From positions 14,443-78,442 of the forward strand of contig CBFIHZ010000019.1 in assembly GCA_965662545.1 (NCBI GenBank): 64,000 nucleotides of DNA, read 5' to 3'. Position 1 is the first letter of the stretch. The number at the start of each line of letters is the position of its first letter. The DNA is from CPC320 sp002684375. Lineage in GTDB: Bacteria > Pseudomonadota > Alphaproteobacteria > Rhodobacterales > Rhodobacteraceae. A model generated the notes under the pieces. The model saw nothing but the letters and a program-made list of their open reading frames with translations, was not told the origin of the DNA and ran no database searches. The position numbers were made by a program, and so were the translations under genes. Positions 24,546 to 32,579 of the stretch are shown in pieces.

Positions 24546-26504
24546 ATGGCTAAGAACTTGGTTTTATGTGACTGTCTCGGCAGTCAAGAGATTGACCGAA
24601 CCGGACTGGAGACCGCTACCAATTTGAGCTGTTCGCCGGTCTTCAACAGTCTTTGCACGACCCAAATCAAACAGGCATCAGCCGCTTTGACACAGGGAGA
24701 TGCAATCATTTGTTGCGGTCAGGAACAACGGATTTTTGAGGCGCTTGCGGCCGAAATCGACGCTGAGCAACCCGGCTTTTTGGATCTGCGCGATCGCGCT
24801 GGATGGTCCGCGGACACGGCTCCAAAACTACCCAAAATGGCCGCTTTGGTCGCAGAGGCGACCCTCGCCGCCCCATCATATAAATCGCTGGATATTGCCT
24901 CTGAAGGCCTGTGTCTTATCCTCGGTTCAGCGGATGTCGCGCTGGCAGCCGCGCGGGATCTTGCAGAGCTGCTCAGCGTGACAGTTTTATTGACTGATGA
25001 CCCCGAAGCTCAGCCCGACGAACGCGGCTATGATGTGATCCACGGTAACCTGAAAACTGCGCAGGGATCATTCGGACATTTCACTGTCAAAATTGACCAA
25101 TTACAGCAAAGACAACCAGGAGGGCGTGGCCAACCCGGATTGACCGAACCGCGCGACGGCGGACAGTCTCAATGTGATATTTTACTGGACCTGACAGGAG
25201 CCGCGCCGCTGTTTGCCGCCCACGAAAAACGTGACGGCTATCTGCGCGCAGATCCGGGCAACCCGGCCGCTGTAACGAAAGCTGTTTTAGAGGCATCGCA
25301 AATGGTCGGTACGTTTGAAAAACCGCTCTATGTGCAGACAGAGCCTCTTCTGTGCGCCCACAGCCGCGCAGAACAATCAGGTTGCTCAAAATGCCTGAAC
25401 GTCTGCCCAACCGGAGCGATCGTGCCGGATGGCGATCACATCAGCATCGATCCACTGATTTGTGCCGGCTGCGGAGCCTGTTCGGCAGTCTGCCCGTCAG
25501 GGTCGATTACCTATGACATGCCGCCTGTTGACCTGATCTTCCAGCGGCTGCAAACACTCGGCCAAGCCTATCGCAAGGCCGGCGGCATCGCCCCGCGGCT
25601 TTTGGTACATGACACGGATCATGGCCGCGAGATGATTGCGCTTGCAGCCCGGTACAGCACAGGATTACCTTCTGATGTTATCCCATTGGAAGTCAGTGCT
25701 TTATCTGGATTTGGACATACAGAAATGTTGTCTGCACTGGCCTGTGGTTTCGCACAGGTCTCAGTCCTGATGGCGCCGCGCTCGGATCATGACGTGCTGC
25801 ACAGCGAACAGGCTCTGGCGCAAGCCATCGCACCGGCGAACAGCCTGCATCTTCTCGATATCAATGACCCTGACGAGCTCTGCGCCCTGTTGTCGGCTCA
25901 AGAAATCCAACCGGTGGTTGGTACGCCGGTTTTGCCGATGGGGACGCGGCGACAAGCCACCCGATTGGCGGCGAAATCGCTACACCCCGAGGGCGGCGAA
26001 CTGCCGCTTCCTGAAGCTGCGCCCTATGGAGCGGTTTTGGTCAATACCGATAGCTGCACCCTGTGCCTGTCCTGCGTGTCGCTATGCCCGTCAGGCGCAT
26101 TGGGTGAAAATCCGGACAAGCCACAGCTGCTGTTTCAGGAAGATGCCTGTCTACAATGCGGGCTCTGCGCCAATCTGTGCCCGGAAAAAGCAATTTCCCT
26201 AGCCCCCCGCATGAACCTCGCTGATGAAGCCCTGTCACAAGTTGTGCTGCACGAAGAAGAGCCCTGTGCCTGCATCGAATGTGGTGCATTATTCGGGGTC
26301 CAGTCCACCGTCGATAAAATCGTCGAAAAGCTGGCCGGAAAACACTCAATGTTTGCGACCAGCGACGCCGCCCGAATGATCCGTATGTGTGACGATTGTC
26401 GCGTCAACGCTCAGTTTCACGGCCAAAACAACCCTTTCGCAGGCGCTGAACGTCCCAGAGTGCGGACCACCGAAGATTACTATTCAGAGCGCAAGGATCA
26501 CTGA
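24546..26504 (+). CDS. Polyferredoxin-like 4Fe-4S protein of the formate dehydrogenase cluster
   Basis: 652 residues, soluble. Two ferredoxin-type pairs of [4Fe-4S] motifs are visible: CSKCLNVCPTG with CAGCGACSAVCP (about 280-316) and CTLCLSCVSLCP with CLQCGLCANLCP (about 504-545). Further cysteines lie at the N-terminus (LCDC, CC57-58) and the C-terminus (CACIEC, MCDDC). Proteins of this size and pattern accompany DUF3305/DUF3306 in formate dehydrogenase clusters. A cytoplasmic electron carrier or redox partner in enzyme maturation is likely. TAGGA before ATG 24546 fixes the start; the longer frame from 24486 has no ribosome site. It ends seven bases into the convergent cytochrome gene. Confidence 0.88.
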   Translation: MAKNLVLCDCLGSQEIDRTGLETATNLSCSPVFNSLCTTQIKQASAALTQGDAIICCGQEQRIFEALAAEIDAEQPGFLDLRDRAGWSADTAPKLPKMAALVAEATLAAPSYKSLDIASEGLCLILGSADVALAAARDLAELLSVTVLLTDDPEAQPDERGYDVIHGNLKTAQGSFGHFTVKIDQLQQRQPGGRGQPGLTEPRDGGQSQCDILLDLTGAAPLFAAHEKRDGYLRADPGNPAAVTKAVLEASQMVGTFEKPLYVQTEPLLCAHSRAEQSGCSKCLNVCPTGAIVPDGDHISIDPLICAGCGACSAVCPSGSITYDMPPVDLIFQRLQTLGQAYRKAGGIAPRLLVHDTDHGREMIALAARYSTGLPSDVIPLEVSALSGFGHTEMLSALACGFAQVSVLMAPRSDHDVLHSEQALAQAIAPANSLHLLDINDPDELCALLSAQEIQPVVGTPVLPMGTRRQATRLAAKSLHPEGGELPLPEAAPYGAVLVNTDSCTLCLSCVSLCPSGALGENPDKPQLLFQEDACLQCGLCANLCPEKAISLAPRMNLADEALSQVVLHEEEPCACIECGALFGVQSTVDKIVEKLAGKHSMFATSDAARMIRMCDDCRVNAQFHGQNNPFAGAERPRVRTTEDYYSERKDH

Positions 26505-27313
26505 TGGACCAAAGCAGAGCCAAGATCGGCGGGGGGCAACCCGTCGACATAGGCGACAATGGCCTCAAGATCATCGAGCGTCAGCTCCATGGGAACGATC
26601 GGCGACGGCCGAGACGGGTCAAAAGGCTCGGTGACGTCAGCGACCTGCGTGAAGGCGGGGTGCGGGTTGAGCGCGTAGAAACTCAGAAACCGGCCGTCCC
26701 AATCGGAAAAACTGCGCAGGATAAAAAACGACGGCGTAGACCCGATAGTGGTCATGCGCGTGGCTTCGGACACCGCGTGGCAGCGACTGCAATGCTGCTT
26801 GGACAGCTGCGCACCCGCGATTGCATCTCCGCTGAAACTGGCGGCTTGCTCCACCACGTCTTTTGGCGTTGCCACCTGAAACAGCGACACCCCGTCAACC
26901 TTAAAGCTAACGATGGTACGCAGCCCAACCTCGGACCGCAGCCAAGTTGTAAACCGCTCCACACCGGGATGGGCGGTCTCGGTATTACTCAAATACCAAA
27001 CCCTCTGCAGGCCCTCGAAAAGCGCCGGACCCTGTGGCGTTTCGGTCATCGACAAATCCGCCGCCTCATCAGATGTGACAACGGTAATGCGCACGCCAGT
27101 CTTCAGCGAAAACCGCGGCAAGAGATGTTTCAGAAAACCGCTCTGTTGCAGCGCGGGCGGCACTTGCAAGACAAACGCTTTGCTGTCGGATATTGCGGGA
27201 TTGGCTGTGAGACTGATCGCAGCGGTTATGACAGAAAAAACAGCAACCGATCGCAAGCCCGCCGAAAATATGCGCTGCGCATTCCGTTTGAACTGTTGTC
27301 CCCAACCCGCCAT
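26498..27313 (-). CDS. TupA-like oxyanion-binder fragment joined to a c-type cytochrome domain
   Basis: 271 residues with an N-terminal membrane anchor or signal (about 20-43). Residues 46-80 (QQSGFLKHLLPRFSLKTGVRITVV) resemble the first strand-helix of tungstate-binding TupA proteins, and 113-147 (HPGVERFTTWLRS, FKVDGVSLF) resemble their last segment; the middle part, about 100 residues, is missing. A monoheme cytochrome c domain follows, with CSRCH at 175-179 and a candidate axial Met242. It lies convergent to the polyferredoxin gene. A role in periplasmic electron transfer or in sensing the metal oxyanion is inference. ATG at 27313 is chosen because the longer frame adds low-complexity sequence antisense to the next genes. 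Confidence 0.75.
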   Translation of the reverse strand: MAGWGQQFKRNAQRIFSAGLRSVAVFSVITAAISLTANPAISDSKAFVLQVPPALQQSGFLKHLLPRFSLKTGVRITVVTSDEAADLSMTETPQGPALFEGLQRVWYLSNTETAHPGVERFTTWLRSEVGLRTIVSFKVDGVSLFQVATPKDVVEQAASFSGDAIAGAQLSKQHCSRCHAVSEATRMTTIGSTPSFFILRSFSDWDGRFLSFYALNPHPAFTQVADVTEPFDPSRPSPIVPMELTLDDLEAIVAYVDGLPPADLGSALVHQ

Positions 27314-27371
27314 ACTCTTAGTAAAGACCAGTTTCACTGTTACGTCAACGCAGACCTGAGGAAAGAGAATC

Positions 27372-27566
27372 ATGACCGAAGAATTTAATATGTCGATGCG
27401 CAAGTTCCTGAAACAAGTTGGCGTGACGTCGCAAAAGGCCATCGAGGATGCGCTGCGCGATGCCGGCAACACAGAGGGGCAAGCTTTTGAGGCAAAGATG
27501 GTACTAACGCTCGATGGGGTAGATATGGAACATGTGGTGACCGGAACCATCAAGGGGCATAATTAA
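27372..27566 (+). CDS. DUF6494 family protein
   Basis: A 64-residue soluble protein (MTEEFNMSMRKFLKQVGVTSQ at the start) with a predicted helix-rich N-terminus and a short beta part at the end (AKMVLTLDGVDMEHVVTGTI). The family is small, conserved in Rhodobacterales and allied bacteria, and has no known function. GAAAGAG precedes the ATG. The stop is one base before the apbC start, so it leads a four-gene module. Confidence 0.8.
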   Translation: MTEEFNMSMRKFLKQVGVTSQKAIEDALRDAGNTEGQAFEAKMVLTLDGVDMEHVVTGTIKGHN

Positions 27567-27567
27567 C

Positions 27568-28635
27568 GTGACCCTAGAAAGAGACAGCGTCCTAGAAGCA
27601 CTAAAGCAGATCACGGATCCCGCAAGCGGATCAGATATCGTCACCGCAGGTGTCATGCGCGCCCTGAGCATCGAGGACGGCACCATACGCTTTGTGCTCG
27701 AAATCAATCCCGATCGGGCCAAAGAATATGAAGCAGTGCAGGCTCTGGCCGAAGCCGCTGTAAAAGGGCTGGATGGGGTGGAGACCGTATCGGTCGTAAT
27801 GACCGGACATTCAGCCCCCAAGCCCCCACCCGACCTGAAGACCAAGCGCAAGTCAGAAAGTAAGGGGCCAGAGCGGATCCCTGGCGTTGAGCACATCATC
27901 GCGATTGCCTCGGGCAAAGGCGGGGTCGGAAAATCAACTGTGGCCTCGAACCTTGCCTGTGCACTAGCGGCCGAAGGTCGACGGGTTGGTTTGCTGGATG
28001 CGGATATCTATGGCCCGTCACAACCCAGAATGCTGGGCGTGTCTGGCCGGCCGGCCTCCCCTGACGGCAAAACCATTCTGCCACTGCGCAACCACGGGGT
28101 GACAATGATGTCGCTCGGGCTGATGACCAATGAAGGGCAGGCCGTGGTTTGGCGCGGGCCCATGCTTATGGGCGCGTTGCAACAAATGCTGATGCAAGTG
28201 CAATGGGGCGCGCTTGATATTTTGATCGTGGATTTGCCGCCTGGCACCGGCGATGTCCAGATGACGCTGGCTCAAAAAACCGAAGTAGACGGTGCCATTA
28301 TCGTAAGCACGCCCCAAGATGTGGCACTGATCGATGCACGTAAAGGCATCGACATGTTCAACCAACTGAAAACGCCAATTCTTGGTATGATTGAGAATAT
28401 GTCGACCCACATCTGCACGAAGTGCGGCCATGAAGAGCATCTGTTCGGCCACGGAGGTGTGGTTGCCGAAGCAGCCAAACTCGGGGTGCCGGTTTTGGCT
28501 GAAATTCCGCTGGATCTCAACATCCGAATCGCCTCGGATGGCGGGGCACCAATCGTTGTGTCCGACCCGGAAAGCCCCCAAGCTCAGGTGTTCCGCAAAA
28601 CTGCGCGCGCCTTGGTCGCTCAGGGCGTGGCATGA
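27568..28635 (+). CDS. apbC: Mrp/ApbC-type iron-sulfur cluster carrier ATPase
   Basis: 355 residues: an N-terminal MIP18/DUF59 domain (about 5-80), a linker rich in Lys and Pro, then the P-loop ATPase with deviant Walker A GKGGVGKST (116-124). The CTKC motif (C283, C286) is the cluster-bridging pair of the Nbp35/ApbC family. Such proteins carry [4Fe-4S] clusters to target enzymes. Its position between formate dehydrogenase and the DUF6494/DUF6505 genes suggests a client in that system, though it may serve the whole cell. The start is GTG. Confidence 0.93.
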   Translation: MTLERDSVLEALKQITDPASGSDIVTAGVMRALSIEDGTIRFVLEINPDRAKEYEAVQALAEAAVKGLDGVETVSVVMTGHSAPKPPPDLKTKRKSESKGPERIPGVEHIIAIASGKGGVGKSTVASNLACALAAEGRRVGLLDADIYGPSQPRMLGVSGRPASPDGKTILPLRNHGVTMMSLGLMTNEGQAVVWRGPMLMGALQQMLMQVQWGALDILIVDLPPGTGDVQMTLAQKTEVDGAIIVSTPQDVALIDARKGIDMFNQLKTPILGMIENMSTHICTKCGHEEHLFGHGGVVAEAAKLGVPVLAEIPLDLNIRIASDGGAPIVVSDPESPQAQVFRKTARALVAQGVA

Positions 28636-29333
28636 CCCAAGCGAGCTTTCCTCCGCTGTTTATCGGGCAGGCCGTCACTGGCGCGCTAAATCCGTTCGAC
28701 AAGGCCTGTTCCCAGGCGATGCTGGGCTGCGACGCTGGTCTGGTGGTGCATAATATATCGCCCGATACGCTGCGCGCCGCGATCGTCTTTGCCCCAGAAG
28801 TCACGCTGGAAGAGGCGATGGTGATGCTGCCGACCTGCGGCATTGGTTTTCAGAACGCGCTGGGTGCCTTGGCGCCGCCGGAAGTTGCGGTGCATTTGAC
28901 CTGGGATGGTCTGATCTTGATTAACGGCGCCCGCTGTGGGCGCTTGCGGGTCGCGGCCAGCCACCAAAAACCGGGGGCGGTGGCGGAATGGCTAGTTGTC
29001 GGACTGGAATTGCCACTTTGGCCGGCTTCAGACAACCCCGGTGAGACACCCAACGATACTGCGCTTTATGCTGAAGGCTGTGCCGACGTGGATGCTGTGC
29101 ACCTGCTCGAAAGCTGGGTACGCCACAGCTTGGTCTGGATAAACCGCTGGCAGGACGAGGGCGCGTCCCCGCTGCATACAGAATGGCGGGGTCTGGCGCA
29201 TGGCGTCGGCGAGACGACCAAACAGAACGGCCAGAACGGAAAATTTCTTGGCACGGACGAACGCTTTGGCATGTTGTTACGCAGCGCAGAGACCACCCAT
29301 TTAATTCCCCTATCCACTCTGCTGGAGACCTGA
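28632..29333 (+). CDS. Biotin/lipoate protein ligase-family protein without the catalytic lysine
   Basis: 233 residues with the fold signature of the biotin/lipoate A/B ligase family and a C-terminal domain of the DUF4444 kind. The BirA-type glycine/arginine loop (GRGRRG) is not visible. The stretch that should read KWPND reads LTWDG (89-93), so the lysine that holds the acyl-adenylate is missing. It may bind a biotin- or lipoate-like group or a partner protein without ligase activity. It overlaps apbC by four bases (ATGA) and is followed after three bases by the DUF6505 gene. Confidence 0.8.
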   Translation: MTQASFPPLFIGQAVTGALNPFDKACSQAMLGCDAGLVVHNISPDTLRAAIVFAPEVTLEEAMVMLPTCGIGFQNALGALAPPEVAVHLTWDGLILINGARCGRLRVAASHQKPGAVAEWLVVGLELPLWPASDNPGETPNDTALYAEGCADVDAVHLLESWVRHSLVWINRWQDEGASPLHTEWRGLAHGVGETTKQNGQNGKFLGTDERFGMLLRSAETTHLIPLSTLLET

Positions 29334-29336
29334 CCC

Positions 29337-29816
29337 ATGCAACTTGCTCGTGCGATACATTTTGACGAAAGCGACTTAAACGTTTTTCACTGCCCGGCAC
29401 GCACCGGCGAATGGTGTTTGTCAGGCGGCTTTGAGTTTTCAAACTGGAGCGAAGGGGACCTAACCGGCAAGGCCCGCCAAGCCTTTGCCAATGGCTGGCT
29501 CGGGCTTGAAACCTTTGGGCGGGTGACCTTTGTTGCAGTCACTCAGATCGAAGAGACCGAATACAATGATCAGATAGAGGCGCTGGCACAGCATTTCGTC
29601 ACACTATACGGGGCACCCGATCTTGAGGCCGCCCGCCCCGTTGCCGCCGAAGAATTATCACAGATGGCAGAGCTTTGCGCAGATCACACCGCCAACACTC
29701 TTTTGACCGTTTCGCGCGAATTGACGCCCAATGGTGTCGCCGAAGCCTTTCGCACAATCGAAGCCCAGGCCGCTGGAATCGAGCAGTTTGCCATCCATGG
29801 ATCGCTGGATGAATGA
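29337..29816 (+). CDS. DUF6505 family protein
   Basis: A 159-residue soluble protein. It begins MQLARAIHFDESDLNVFHCPARTGEW and has a hydrophobic core segment WLGLETFGRVTFVAV, followed by an acidic helical C-terminal half. Function unknown; the family name is recognised from the start and the conserved context after the biotin/lipoate ligase-like gene. It is the last gene of the DUF6494-apbC-ligase-like-DUF6505 run. No terminator is seen right after it. Confidence 0.8.
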   Translation: MQLARAIHFDESDLNVFHCPARTGEWCLSGGFEFSNWSEGDLTGKARQAFANGWLGLETFGRVTFVAVTQIEETEYNDQIEALAQHFVTLYGAPDLEAARPVAAEELSQMAELCADHTANTLLTVSRELTPNGVAEAFRTIEAQAAGIEQFAIHGSLDE

Positions 29817-30205
29817 ACTGGAAGATAAGAACACAATAAATTGATTTAAAATATATAATTGATTTTCATTAGATGATTTTGATACACTGAGGTGTTTAAG
29901 TGGCAGGGCCTTCATACGCCTAAAATGCCTCATAGAAAAATTACTTTTATTGAATTATTCCAATAAGTAACGGACCGGTTTGGAGTAAATTTATGAACAT
30001 TCAGGCGACCTGCCAAAGAATAAGTATAACAAAACCCGCAAAGCCATAAAAATATCAAGGAACTGCACCTGCGAAAAAACAATAATTTATGCCTAAAGAT
30101 TGTGCCAAACCAGAGTTTAATGCCTGAGGGTGTCACCCGCCACTAAACATCGTATAAATTTGAAAGAATGTATATATATCAATTTATTATCGGACATTTC
30201 TAAAG
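29817..30205. other. A/T-rich gap between convergent genes
   Basis: 389 bases with clearly lower G+C than the surroundings and no supported gene; frames are short and lack ribosome sites. The only structure found is the hairpin at 29936-29970. It separates the DUF6505 operon from the deacetylase gene. Confidence 0.7.
29936..29970 (-). terminator. Possible terminator of the deacetylase gene
   Basis: On the minus strand TTACTTATTG pairs with CAATAAAAGTAA (two-base bulge, eight-base loop) and is followed by five T. It lies 236 bases after the stop of the deacetylase-like gene, which is far but within the same gap. Confidence 0.4.
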
Positions 30206-31345
30206 TTAATTCTTAGCTTCTGATTGAAAGTCTACATTCAAGCGCGGGGTCAAGGCCCGAATGCGGTCCAAAATAACATCCCGCACCTCGCCACCGCGTG
30301 GCGGGTCGCGCAAAGTTGTGAGCAGCGTTTGCTCTGGCGCGGCGCGACGCGGCCAAGTCAGAGCCGCGAGTACCGAACGCGCGGCTTCCGGCAAAACTTC
30401 TGGAATCGGAAACCCGTTGAGAACCGCCCAGACACCGCTCCACAAACGGCCTGTGGCCCAAGGATTATAGCCGCCTCCACCCAGCACCAACAGCCTTGGC
30501 GTCATCGTTTTCAATGCCGAAACAACAGACCAATGCGCCATGTTGGACAGAGCAAGCCGCGACAGCGGGTCTTCTAGAACGGCGTCTGCACCGCATTGCA
30601 AGACAATCGCCTCTGGCCGGTGGCGCGCCACCGCAGGCAAAATTATCCGGGTAAGAATAGCTTCAAACTCGCTGTCATTCGTACCTTTCGGCAGCGGGAT
30701 ATTCAGCGACACACCGCCCGCACGATCAGTCAATGCCCCGGTAAAGGGCCAGCGGCGTTCCTCATGGGTCGAAATGAGTAACATGCCCTCCTGGCCGGAA
30801 AACGCCGCCTCGACACCATCGCAGTGATGGGCGTCAATATCAACATAGGCGATCCGCTCAAGCCCCTGCCGCCGCATTGCCAACATCGCCAGAACTGGAT
30901 CATTGAGATAACAAAAGCCGTTGGCGCGATCTGGCATGCCATGATGGGTGCCTCCGCCCGGATTGAACACACACCCACCCTGCCGCAATAACTCTGCCGC
31001 CAATAGGCTACCGCCTGCCGCAGTGGCCGGACGGCGGTACATTTCCGCAAAAACCGGGTTTGTGACCGTACCAATATGATAACGCAAGCGCGTTGCGTCC
31101 GACACCTGCCCCGCCTGTTCGGCCGCTTGCAACGCTGCAATATACTGTGGGCAATGAAACGCATGCAACGCCGCAGGCTTGGCACGCGGGCTGTTGCGAT
31201 ATTGCGCCGGCGGCAGCCAATTAAGGGCGTGACAAAGATCCATCACTGTGCTGACCCGGGGGATCGCCAACGGGTGGCGGGGCCCGTAACTTGACCCGCG
31301 ATAGATCGCAGAGCCGATAAATAACGGCGCAGCATCAGCGGCCAT
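30206..31345 (-). CDS. Histone deacetylase/AcuC-family zinc hydrolase
   Basis: 379 residues of the arginase/deacetylase fold. Seen: GGGTHHGMPDRANGFCYLND with the paired His, and AYVDIDAHHCDGVEAAF with the Asp/His metal ligands, plus GGGGYNP near the C-terminus. Bacterial members remove acyl groups from lysines, polyamines or small amides. Substrate cannot be told. The ATG at 31345 is preferred to the in-frame TTG one codon earlier. It stands alone, divergent from an AbrB-type membrane protein gene. Confidence 0.93.
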   Translation of the reverse strand: MAADAAPLFIGSAIYRGSSYGPRHPLAIPRVSTVMDLCHALNWLPPAQYRNSPRAKPAALHAFHCPQYIAALQAAEQAGQVSDATRLRYHIGTVTNPVFAEMYRRPATAAGGSLLAAELLRQGGCVFNPGGGTHHGMPDRANGFCYLNDPVLAMLAMRRQGLERIAYVDIDAHHCDGVEAAFSGQEGMLLISTHEERRWPFTGALTDRAGGVSLNIPLPKGTNDSEFEAILTRIILPAVARHRPEAIVLQCGADAVLEDPLSRLALSNMAHWSVVSALKTMTPRLLVLGGGGYNPWATGRLWSGVWAVLNGFPIPEVLPEAARSVLAALTWPRRAAPEQTLLTTLRDPPRGGEVRDVILDRIRALTPRLNVDFQSEAKN

Positions 31346-31481
31346 CAAACAGCGGCCATTGCATGGACAACGGAAAATAACATAGGGATGAGCTAGCGCA
31401 CACTTGTGGGTCCGGCAAGACCACTCAACTGCGGGTTTAATCTGCGCCTAAAGCGCCCCTTATAAAAACTCTGGAGCTACG

Positions 31482-32579
31482 ATGCCAAAGATGATTGATT
31501 TTTTGCGCTCTGCCCGGACGGACGTAACAGCGCTTTTGTTGGGCTGTGGCGCTATCGGTGGATTTATTGCCAGCCTGCTGCATATCCCGATGCCCTGGCT
31601 CACCGGAAGTCTGGCGCTTTCGGCTGTGGTCGTACGCTGTTCCAGACATAAATTACCGCAAAATTTTCAGTTTCCCAACAAAATACGCGAGATTTTCATT
31701 GCCGTCATTGGGATTATGATTGGCGTACAGGTACATCCCGCATTTCTGCAGGACCTGCCACTGATCGCGCTCAGTCTAACGCTGATGACGCTCTATGTTC
31801 CGGTGGCGCATACCATCAATTATCTGATTTACCGCCGCGCCGGGGGCTATTCCCCAGAAACTGCGTATTTTGCCGCCGCACCGGGTGGGCTGATGGAGAG
31901 CTTGGTTATTGGCGAAAAGCATGGTGCCGATCCAATATTACTGGCGTTACAGCAATTCCTGCGGGTCATTTTGGTGATAACGGTGGTGCCTGTGGCAATC
32001 TCACTCTGGATCGGATCACCGGTTGGCAGTGCGGCCGGTCTTGCCCAGCAGCTGCCCACAATGAGCCTGCCGCTTTGGCAGATGCTGCCTCTGCTGGTGA
32101 TCACTGGCGTGGTGGGGGCGATGGTCGGGCAGCGAATCAAACTGCCCGCGGGGCATTTAACCGGACCTTTGATCGCTGCCGCTTTGGTCAACATTAGCGG
32201 CCTGGTCAGCTTGTCGCTGCCGGTCTGGTTGGTCGTGGCGGCTCAGATTGTCATTGGGGTTAGTCTGGGAATGCGCTTTCTGAACATGGGTGCGGCGCTG
32301 ATTATGCGGGGTATCGGGTTGAGCGCGCTGTCGGTCAGCGCCATGCTTGGTCTTGGCATGCTCTGTGCGCTAAGCCTCGGATGGGTCACTGGCCAGCCAT
32401 TGGATGTATTGCTGATCTGCTTTTCGCCGGGCGGGGTGACAGAAATGTCATTAATTGCCCTGAGCTTGGCGGCCAACCCGGCCTATGTGACGCTGCATCA
32501 TATCTACCGTATTTTTCTGACGGTGATTCTAATGGGGTTTGGGGCTAAATATTTGACGCAAGACAGCTCAAGTAGCTAA
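31482..32579 (+). CDS. AbrB-family (PF05145) membrane protein
   Basis: 365 residues with about ten membrane helices. The pattern is that of the family often labelled AbrB or putative ammonia monooxygenase: MPWLTGSLALSAVV near residue 40, APGGLMESLVIGE in the middle and FSPGGVTEMSLIALSL near residue 315, showing two related halves. The name is historical; there is no evidence of either regulator or oxygenase activity. GGAG six bases upstream supports the start. The 3' end overlaps the convergent ABC-F gene by 12 bases. Confidence 0.85.
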   Translation: MPKMIDFLRSARTDVTALLLGCGAIGGFIASLLHIPMPWLTGSLALSAVVVRCSRHKLPQNFQFPNKIREIFIAVIGIMIGVQVHPAFLQDLPLIALSLTLMTLYVPVAHTINYLIYRRAGGYSPETAYFAAAPGGLMESLVIGEKHGADPILLALQQFLRVILVITVVPVAISLWIGSPVGSAAGLAQQLPTMSLPLWQMLPLLVITGVVGAMVGQRIKLPAGHLTGPLIAAALVNISGLVSLSLPVWLVVAAQIVIGVSLGMRFLNMGAALIMRGIGLSALSVSAMLGLGMLCALSLGWVTGQPLDVLLICFSPGGVTEMSLIALSLAANPAYVTLHHIYRIFLTVILMGFGAKYLTQDSSSS

